A stretch of DNA of 6,663 nucleotides from Saprospiraceae bacterium (GTDB lineage Bacteria > Bacteroidota > Bacteroidia > Chitinophagales > Saprospiraceae): contig JADZFP010000558.1 in NCBI GenBank assembly GCA_020849825.1, positions 1-6,663 of the forward strand. Reading direction: 5' to 3'. Position numbers and translations under genes: made by a program. The notes under the pieces were generated by a model, which had not been told where the DNA came from, ran no database searches, and saw only the letters and a program-made list of their open reading frames with translations. Positions 1 through 5,081 of this stretch are shown here, piece by piece. Every line of letters starts with the position of its first letter. Position 1 is the stretch's first letter.

Positions 1-226
1 TCAGCAGCAAACCCACGGTTTTCGAACAACCGGCAGCATCCGTGATCGTCAGGCCGAGACCACCCGGCGGCAGACCGTTCAGGCTGGCGTTCGTGGCGCC
101 GTTGCTCCATTGGTACGACAAGGGCGCTGTACCACCGCTGACAAGCGCCTGCGCCGAACCATCGGAAGCCCCTGCGCACGACACGGCCGAGCCGTTGTAA
201 TCGCTGTTCGCCACCACATCTATCAA
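1..226 (-). repeat. SprB repeat (first copy visible, continues past the window edge)
   Basis: Residues 1353-1427 match the classical SprB repeat layout: SDYNGSAVSC, then GASDGSA, then VSGGTAP.SYQWSNG, then GLPPGG, then a TITDAAGC ending. SprB is the mobile surface adhesin of gliding Flavobacterium, and this repeat is widespread in Bacteroidota surface proteins. Only the first copy is in view, so it cannot be told whether this is a single unit or the beginning of a second array. Relative to the preceding modules it adds the C.GASDGSA motif and the SGGTAP loop. Confidence 0.85.
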
Positions 227-3200
227 CATGGGCGGCGAAAGGCGCGTGATAACGACAATGGTGCTGTCGCAACCGTATTGATTGTGCAAAAACTGGGCAA
301 CGACGCCGGTATCCTGGGCAAAACAGGTGAGCGTTTCCAACTCGATCAGGTCGGGCGCATGTACGGTAACTGAAAAATCGGCAGCGGCCGTGCAGCCCCA
401 GGCGTCGGTAGCGATCACCCCATAATTACCAGGCTGCATGACTGCTATGAAAGCGCCAGTTTGCCCGGACGACCATTGGTAGGCATCAAAACCGGACGTG
501 GCACTGAGCATTGCAATGCCGCCCTGGCATATTGCAGCGATACCGGAAACAGTCACAACCGGTAGCGGTGGCACGACGGCCGGCGCCGTGACGATGCCCT
601 TGCAGCCGTTGGTGTCCGTCGCCGTGAGGGTGTAAAATCCGCTTGCCGACACCTGGAGTATTGCCCCGGAAAATCCGTTCGACCATTCATATTGCGCAGA
701 GCCGGGAGGGGCCTGCAAACTGAGCGTGCCGTCGCATTGGTAGGGCAATTCGGTTACTTCTGGCGTTGGTAGATCGTGAACCGTCAGTACAAAAACGCCG
801 GTACCGGTACACCCGTTGGCATCGGTGACGGTCAATTGGTAAGCGCCGCTTTGCGTTGCGAGAATTTCGGTCCCGGTGCTTCCTTCCGACCATTGATAAT
901 AGTTAAAAACGGGCTCAATCGACAAATTAGCCACCTCGCCGACACAGATCGCCGCCGGCCCGTCGATAAGTGGCGCCGGGGCGGCCCATTCATTTACCGT
1001 AAAAACAGCGTTGGCTGTACAGCCATTGGAATCGGTCACCGTCAAGGCATAGTCGCCGCCCTGTGTGATGGGTAACGTCGCCGAAGCCTCCCCCCCCAAC
1101 CATTCATATACAACAAAACCCGGCGTTGCTTGTAACGTAGATACTGCGCCTGGACAAATATTGGTCGGACCGACAATACCGACAGCCGATGGAGGCGGAA
1201 TACTGATTGATACGGATGTCGTTGCCGTGCAGCCCCATTCATCACTCACCGTCAGGTCGTAATTGCCACTGGCGTCAACCTGTTCTACCGGCGTTTGCGC
1301 ACCGCTGGACCACTGATAAAGTACGTAACCCTGGCTTGCATTCAGCAGGGCAATGCCCAGGCAGGGATCAATCTGTACGGTTACTGTGGGCGTAAAAGCG
1401 CTGACGAGATCCACAAAATGACTGACTGAGCCGGTACAGCCGTTGTCGTCGGTGACGGTAACGTCGTATGTTTTGCTCTGATGCACGGTAATCGCCGGGG
1501 TATAGTCGCCGGTCGACCATTCATACGCTGCAAATGCCGGACTAACCGATAAAAGAACGGAGTCGCCGGCGCAGATTGCTGCCGGTCCGGCGAGCAGCGG
1601 CGCAGGGGCGTTAAATGCTCCGACAGAAAATGCCGCCGATGTTGTACAACCATGGGCATCGGTAGCCGTCACGGTATAATCGCCGCTGTGCGGAGCCTGC
1701 CAACTGGCATCGCCCGGCCCGTCGGGCCAGGTATACCCGACAAACCCAGCACTCGCCTGTAAAACAGCGCCGGCGCCCGGACACACCATTGCAGGACCGC
1801 TCAGGCTTAGCGATAACGGCGCCGGGATCGTTACGTCTGTCTGTGCCGTGCCGCTGCATCCGGAAGCATCACTGACCATCAGGTTGTATGAACCGGGCGT
1901 ATGTACTGTAATAGAAGACCCTGTGAAGCCGCCCGACCAATTATAATTCGAATAACCGGGCCCGGCATCGAGGGTCACCGACGACTGGCACCAGTTGGGT
2001 TGCACGGCGATGGTTGGGCTGAGTTGAGCGCCGGTGGTCAATGTGTAATAAGCCGTGTCGCGGCAGCCGTTTGCATCGGTTACCGTGACTGAAAATTCGC
2101 CCCCAACAGCCGTAGTGATACTGCCGGATTGTGTGCCGTCGGACCATTCATACTGCATAAAATTACCCGATACGCTCAAGTTTGCCTGTCCTCCATTGCA
2201 AATCGAACCGGGACCGGTGATTTGTGCAACCGGGTCAGAAAATTGGCCAACCGAAACAGTGCTTTCCGCTGTACATCCATTGACGTCGGTAATGGTCAGC
2301 GACACCAGTTTGCTTTGCGACAAACTTATACTCGAGGTAGTCTCACCCGTGTTCCACAAATAAGCGGCAAAACCGGGTGTGGCCTCCAGTGCAACCGCAG
2401 CGCCCGGGCAAAACCCCTGCGGGCCGGCTATTTGAACTGAAGATTCGGGGTGAAGGTTGATGCTTGTAGTTGCCAACGCCGTACACCCATAAACGTCTGT
2501 AACCGTGACCGTATAATCACCCGGTTGATCCGGACTGATGGAGACAACGTTGACTTGTCCGGACGACCAGTTGTAGGCGGAAAAACCAGGATCGGCGGTC
2601 AGATGAAGATCGGATAATTGACAAAAGCTCCCGCCGCCGCTCAGGGCAGTGACTGGCGGCGGCGGGATTTGGGCACCCAACAGCGCAGTGGCCGTGCAAC
2701 CTGCTGCATTGGTCGTTGTCAGGCTGTACAAACCACTGCTCGACACCGTGAGGGCGGAGAGGGTATCGCTGGTCGACCAGAGATAATGTTCGAAACCGGG
2801 CGTGGCATGAAGCGACAGGCTGCCATCGCAGACGTATGTGTCGGCGACAATGGATGGAGTCGCGAACAGAACGTTGTCGATGGTTGTCGTGGCCGTAGCC
2901 GTGCAGCCTGCCGCGTTGGCGACCGTCAGGGAATAATTACCTCCCTGTATCAGCGTCGCCTGGGCGGTAGAGTCGCCGTTAGACCAGGCATATAGCGCAA
3001 ACGGACCTCCCAGGGCGGTCAATTGAAGAGTATTCCCGGCACAGGTTGGCAGTGACAAGCTGGGTTGTACCACCGGGCTCACATTGAGTGTAAAACTTTT
3101 AGTCGCCGAACAACCCAGCGTATTGGTCACAGTAACGGTATACACGCCGCCCTGCGTTACGTCGATTCCGGCAGTGGTATAGCCACCCGTCCAGAGATAG

Positions 3201-4282
3201 GAAGAGAAATTGGCCGAGGCCTCCAAATGAACCGTATCGCCCGGGCAGACCATGCCTTGCGGGCCGCTGATTAGTGGTTGCAGCACGGTTGTACCTGTCA
3301 GGTTGTGAGAATCCTCAGCCGTGCAGCCATAGGCATTGGTGACGGTCACGGAATACATCCCACCGGTATTTACAAGGATCGAAGAAGTATCAGCCCCGGT
3401 ACTCCATAGTATCTGATGGTGCATTCCAGGTATTTTCAACATAACCGCGGTATCCGCGCAAGTGATTTGGGGCGGCCCGATAATGACAACGTTGGTGCCC
3501 GGCAGTCCTGTTACTGTAAAATTATCAGTGCCCTTACATCCGTATTCGTTCGTCACGGAGAGCGAATAATTGCCGGGCTCCTGGATACTGAGCGTCTCGT
3601 CCTGTCCGGAAAGGGGAAACCAGTTGTGGGTGGCAAAAGGCCCTCCGGTTGCGATCAGTTCAACCGTTTCGCCAGGGCAAATGGTTGTTTGCCCCTCGAT
3701 AACCGGTTCGGGAAGAGGAAAGGTTTCAACCGTGATGCTGGCCGATTTTGCGCAGTAAGATTGAGACGCTCCAACGCCGCCTACGATCGAACAAGTGACA
3801 TCATACGCCCCCGCCGTACTGACCGTTGTACTGGCTCCCGAGGCGCCGTTTGACCATTGAAATGAAGTTTGGTAATTCTGAAAACCTGTAATTACCGAAG
3901 CGGATACATTCAGGGTTATTGGCTGGCCCTCGCATTTGGGCGCATCAGTTGTCAGCGCCAGGTCAACGCAAAACTTGGAATATTTGAATTGAGTGAAATA
4001 AACGCAGCCATTTTCATCTACTATGTTGACATAAATAGGAAATGTCGGAACGATCAGTTCTGCCGGATTCCCCACTTGACCATTAAACCACCAATATTCA
4101 TAGTTGCCAGCTGGTCCTGTAACTGCAAAGGTTGCCGGCTGGCCTGGGCAGAGGCATTCATTGTTTATATTTTCAATGATGAATTCCTTTGGAGGGCAGT
4201 TTTGACCTTTTAGTTGAAAGCACGACAGAACAAGGAAAAATATAACAGACCAGGCGCCTGAGCAAGGTATTATTGTTTGCAT
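1..4282 (-). CDS. Giant secreted Ig-like/SprB repeat protein, partial (C-terminus beyond left edge)
   Basis: One open frame of 1427 codons with no stop; the 3' end lies outside the window. It opens with a hydrophobic signal sequence (residues about 10-24, FFLVLS core) and a likely cleavage near LKGQ/N at 27-28. Residues 28-177 hold two atypical modules. Residues 178-1297 hold 16 modules of about 70 residues built as GP..ICPG, then V.L.A.PGF..Y.WS.G, then G.Y.VTVTD.NGC. Residues 1298-1352 are a GCDS-type segment, and 1353-1427 a canonical SprB repeat. Such proteins in Bacteroidota are usually exported by T9SS and act as surface adhesins or in gliding; that role here is inferred. A C-terminal sorting or CHU_C-like domain would be expected beyond the edge. 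The start at 4282 is chosen for the signal sequence, although that sequence lacks an early Lys/Arg. An in-frame ATG at 4396 would add 38 residues. No Shine-Dalgarno site is visible. The gene is divergent from the pair at 4590-6623. Confidence 0.93.
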   Translation of the reverse strand, partial: MQTIIPCSGAWSVIFFLVLSCFQLKGQNCPPKEFIIENINNECLCPGQPATFAVTGPAGNYEYWWFNGQVGNPAELIVPTFPIYVNIVDENGCVYFTQFKYSKFCVDLALTTDAPKCEGQPITLNVSASVITGFQNYQTSFQWSNGASGASTTVSTAGAYDVTCSIVGGVGASQSYCAKSASITVETFPLPEPVIEGQTTICPGETVELIATGGPFATHNWFPLSGQDETLSIQEPGNYSLSVTNEYGCKGTDNFTVTGLPGTNVVIIGPPQITCADTAVMLKIPGMHHQILWSTGADTSSILVNTGGMYSVTVTNAYGCTAEDSHNLTGTTVLQPLISGPQGMVCPGDTVHLEASANFSSYLWTGGYTTAGIDVTQGGVYTVTVTNTLGCSATKSFTLNVSPVVQPSLSLPTCAGNTLQLTALGGPFALYAWSNGDSTAQATLIQGGNYSLTVANAAGCTATATTTIDNVLFATPSIVADTYVCDGSLSLHATPGFEHYLWSTSDTLSALTVSSSGLYSLTTTNAAGCTATALLGAQIPPPPVTALSGGGSFCQLSDLHLTADPGFSAYNWSSGQVNVVSISPDQPGDYTVTVTDVYGCTALATTSINLHPESSVQIAGPQGFCPGAAVALEATPGFAAYLWNTGETTSSISLSQSKLVSLTITDVNGCTAESTVSVGQFSDPVAQITGPGSICNGGQANLSVSGNFMQYEWSDGTQSGSITTAVGGEFSVTVTDANGCRDTAYYTLTTGAQLSPTIAVQPNWCQSSVTLDAGPGYSNYNWSGGFTGSSITVHTPGSYNLMVSDASGCSGTAQTDVTIPAPLSLSLSGPAMVCPGAGAVLQASAGFVGYTWPDGPGDASWQAPHSGDYTVTATDAHGCTTSAAFSVGAFNAPAPLLAGPAAICAGDSVLLSVSPAFAAYEWSTGDYTPAITVHQSKTYDVTVTDDNGCTGSVSHFVDLVSAFTPTVTVQIDPCLGIALLNASQGYVLYQWSSGAQTPVEQVDASGNYDLTVSDEWGCTATTSVSISIPPPSAVGIVGPTNICPGAVSTLQATPGFVVYEWLGGEASATLPITQGGDYALTVTDSNGCTANAVFTVNEWAAPAPLIDGPAAICVGEVANLSIEPVFNYYQWSEGSTGTEILATQSGAYQLTVTDANGCTGTGVFVLTVHDLPTPEVTELPYQCDGTLSLQAPPGSAQYEWSNGFSGAILQVSASGFYTLTATDTNGCKGIVTAPAVVPPLPVVTVSGIAAICQGGIAMLSATSGFDAYQWSSGQTGAFIAVMQPGNYGVIATDAWGCTAAADFSVTVHAPDLIELETLTCFAQDTGVVAQFLHNQYGCDSTIVVITRLSPPMLIDVVANSDYNGSAVSCAGASDGSAQALVSGGTAPLSYQWSNGATNASLNGLPPGGLGLTITDAAGCSKTVGLLL
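227..391 (-). other. GCDS-type linker segment of the giant protein
   Basis: Residues 1298-1352 lack the Y.WS.G core of the 70-residue modules. Instead they show E.LTC, DTG and NQYGCDST followed by a short beta-strand. This C...DTG...GCDS pattern recurs, as I remember it, in large Saprospiria-type surface proteins, often between repeat arrays. It keeps a Cys pair (1320 and 1338) but at much shorter spacing. It marks the switch from the Ig-like array to the SprB repeat that follows. No function can be assigned beyond a structural linker. Confidence 0.6.
392..2482 (-). repeat. Three-module (A-B-C) higher-order repeat, period 627 bp / 209 residues
   Basis: The last ten modules follow the order A B C A B C A B C A with lengths 70, 70, 69 in every triad. 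A modules are residues 601-670, 810-879, 1019-1088 and 1228-1297. B modules are 671-740, 880-949 and 1089-1158. C modules are 741-809, 950-1018 and 1159-1227. Type-specific residues agree with this order. The B modules at 880 and 1089 share APAPL..GPAAIC.G. C modules lack the GP..IC entry and instead read like P..C.G..SL.A. The A modules at 810 and 1019 share a linker I(P)P.P followed by GP...CPGA and a GF.VY/GY-type core. Corresponding cysteines are exactly 209 residues apart. Growth by duplication of whole triads is the inferred explanation. Confidence 0.8.
392..3751 (-). repeat. Array of 16 Ig-like/SprB-like modules, about 210 bp each
   Basis: This covers residues 178-1297 of the giant protein: 1120 residues in 16 modules, a mean of exactly 70. 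The module-ending Gly-Cys cysteines fall at residues 249, 320, 391, 460, 529, 600, 670, 740, 809, 879, 949, 1018, 1088, 1158, 1227 and 1297. Each module also has one early Cys (202, 275, 346, 414, 485, 554, 625, 695, 765, 834, 904, 974, 1043, 1113, 1183, 1252), always 44-47 residues before the terminal one. Nearly all share an aromatic-x-Trp core (Y.WS.G) and a beta-strand ending in T(V/I/A)(T/S)(D/N)..GC. The copies are strongly diverged at sequence level, so this is an old protein-level repeat and not a recent tandem DNA expansion. The fold looks like a small all-beta Ig/PKD-like domain; the exact Pfam family (SprB, Ig_7 or PKD-like) cannot be settled by eye. Confidence 0.9.
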
Positions 4283-4589
4283 GAACAGAAGATTGGAGGT
4301 GTGCGAGGATGCATAATGACCGGTAAGTTGGTCAAAGTTGTACGGCAATAGACGGAATAAATATAACACAATTCGGGGAAGTTTCCTGCTGGACATGCCG
4401 AATTGAACACACTGGATCTTTGCTCTAATCATTCATATTTCCAAGTCATTTCCAGCCAAATATTGCAACCCGAACGGCCCGCCCCCTTTTTTTTGCCCTG
4501 CGCCGGCAGCCTCCCAATGCCCATGGGTTATCCGGCTGTTTTCCTGTACCAATTACCCATATTCTTTCACCCAACTCCAAAGCAGTACC
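4283..4589. other. Divergent intergenic region, 307 bp
   Basis: No gene is supported here. The part next to the giant gene (about 4283-4470) is noticeably A/T-rich compared with the surrounding coding DNA. It should hold promoters for both the leftward giant gene and the rightward pair. An inverted repeat lies at 4369-4405 and an eight-T tract at 4487-4494. I searched for the Bacteroidota promoter pattern (TTG about 20 nt before TAnnTTTG) and found only imperfect matches. If the giant gene starts at the upstream ATG (4396), the region shrinks to 193 bp. Confidence 0.75.
4369..4405. repeat. 8-bp perfect inverted repeat with 21-nt spacer
   Basis: CAATTCGG at 4369-4376 is mirrored by CCGAATTG at 4398-4405. 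Arm centres are 29 bp apart, close to three helical turns, and the element sits between two divergent genes. This would suit a shared operator for a dimeric regulator, but pairing stops at exactly 8 bp on both sides, and one such repeat could arise by chance in a region this size. It also overlaps the alternative start codon of the giant gene at 4394-4396. Confidence 0.3.
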
Positions 4590-5078
4590 ATGCAAAGTAC
4601 AGTCTTTAAAATCATGTTCCTCTGCCTGTTGTCGCTGCGCCTGACGGGCGCTCTCGCGCAATCGTCGGCGCCTGCGGCAGGCGGTGATGCAAGCGGCGGC
4701 GGCGGTTCGGCCAGTTACACGGTCGGGCAGGCGGTGTTTACCGCCGTCGATCAGGCCGGCGGTTCGGTCATCCAGGGCGTTCAGCAGCCTTACGAGATTT
4801 TTTCCGTAGGGGCTACGTCGCCCCCCGGCCTGCGCCTGCAATGTGCCGTGCGGCCCAACCCGACGGCGACTGATGTGTTGCTCACGGCCGATCCGTTGCT
4901 GTGGGGCGCCTTGTCGGTCGCCCTTTACGATGCCGGCGGCCGCCTGCTGTTTCAGCAGCAAACGAGCGACGCCGAAACCCGCATCCCGATGGCCGAACTG
5001 CCAGCGGCCGTCTATTTTTTAACGGTCTCGAACGATCAGGGCGCTATTCAATCTTTTCAAATCATTAAAAACCATTAA
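4590..5078 (+). CDS. Small secreted protein with T9SS type A sorting domain
   Basis: A complete 162-residue protein. Residues 1-23 form a Sec signal peptide (Lys7, then a Leu-rich core) with cleavage expected at ALA/QSS. Residues 25-70 are a short region with GGDASGGGGSASYTVGQ and GVQQPYEI. I recognise this pattern from many small Bacteroidota exported proteins of unknown role. Residues 81-162 form the T9SS type A sorting domain, which should send the protein through the type IX machinery to the surface or medium. The start at 4590 keeps Lys7 in the signal n-region; Met9 would also open a hydrophobic segment but without that charge. No Shine-Dalgarno site is visible. The stop is followed by only 3 nt before the next start, so co-transcription with the collagen-like gene is likely. 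The mature part outside the sorting domain is only about 55 residues, so it may act mainly as an anchor or partner; that is inference. Confidence 0.9.
   Translation: MQSTVFKIMFLCLLSLRLTGALAQSSAPAAGGDASGGGGSASYTVGQAVFTAVDQAGGSVIQGVQQPYEIFSVGATSPPGLRLQCAVRPNPTATDVLLTADPLLWGALSVALYDAGGRLLFQQQTSDAETRIPMAELPAAVYFLTVSNDQGAIQSFQIIKNH
4830..5075 (+). other. T9SS type A C-terminal sorting domain
   Basis: Residues 81-162 of the small secreted protein show the usual landmarks in order: a RPNPT entry (88-92, normally YPNP), LSVALYDAGGRLL (108-120), IPMAELPAAVYFL (132-144) and a terminal FQIIKNH. The spacing and the Lys near the end match the family, in which the domain is recognised by the type IX secretion system and removed or replaced by an attachment step. 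Arg88 in place of the common Tyr is a minor deviation. Confidence 0.9.
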
Positions 5079-5081
5079 ACC

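Noticed and set aside
392..3751. The regular 210-bp spacing as a tandem DNA repeat or CRISPR-like array
   Set aside because: Units are diverged at nucleotide level and preserve protein motifs and reading frame, so selection acts on the protein; no short identical repeats with unique spacers exist.
1..4282. Many short plus-strand open frames of 60-145 codons across the giant gene
   Set aside because: They overlap the minus-strand repeat protein completely and show no domain, signal peptide or consistent composition. Their repeating spacing reflects the 210-bp module periodicity of the real gene.
4358..4365. TATATTTA (minus strand) as a -7 promoter element for the giant gene
   Set aside because: It matches TAnnTTTG at all but the last position and lies 76 nt before the 4282 start, but no TTG is found 17-23 nt upstream of it. 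Not enough to call.
4463..4495. TTG then 22 nt then TTTTTTTG as a promoter for the rightward pair
   Set aside because: The spacing is acceptable, but the -7 element is simply the end of a T8 run and lacks the TA. A chance match is likely.
4446..4961. A 171-codon minus-strand frame over the small T9SS protein
   Set aside because: It is antisense to a protein with a clear signal peptide and T9SS domain; its own product is Arg/Gln-rich and unrecognisable.
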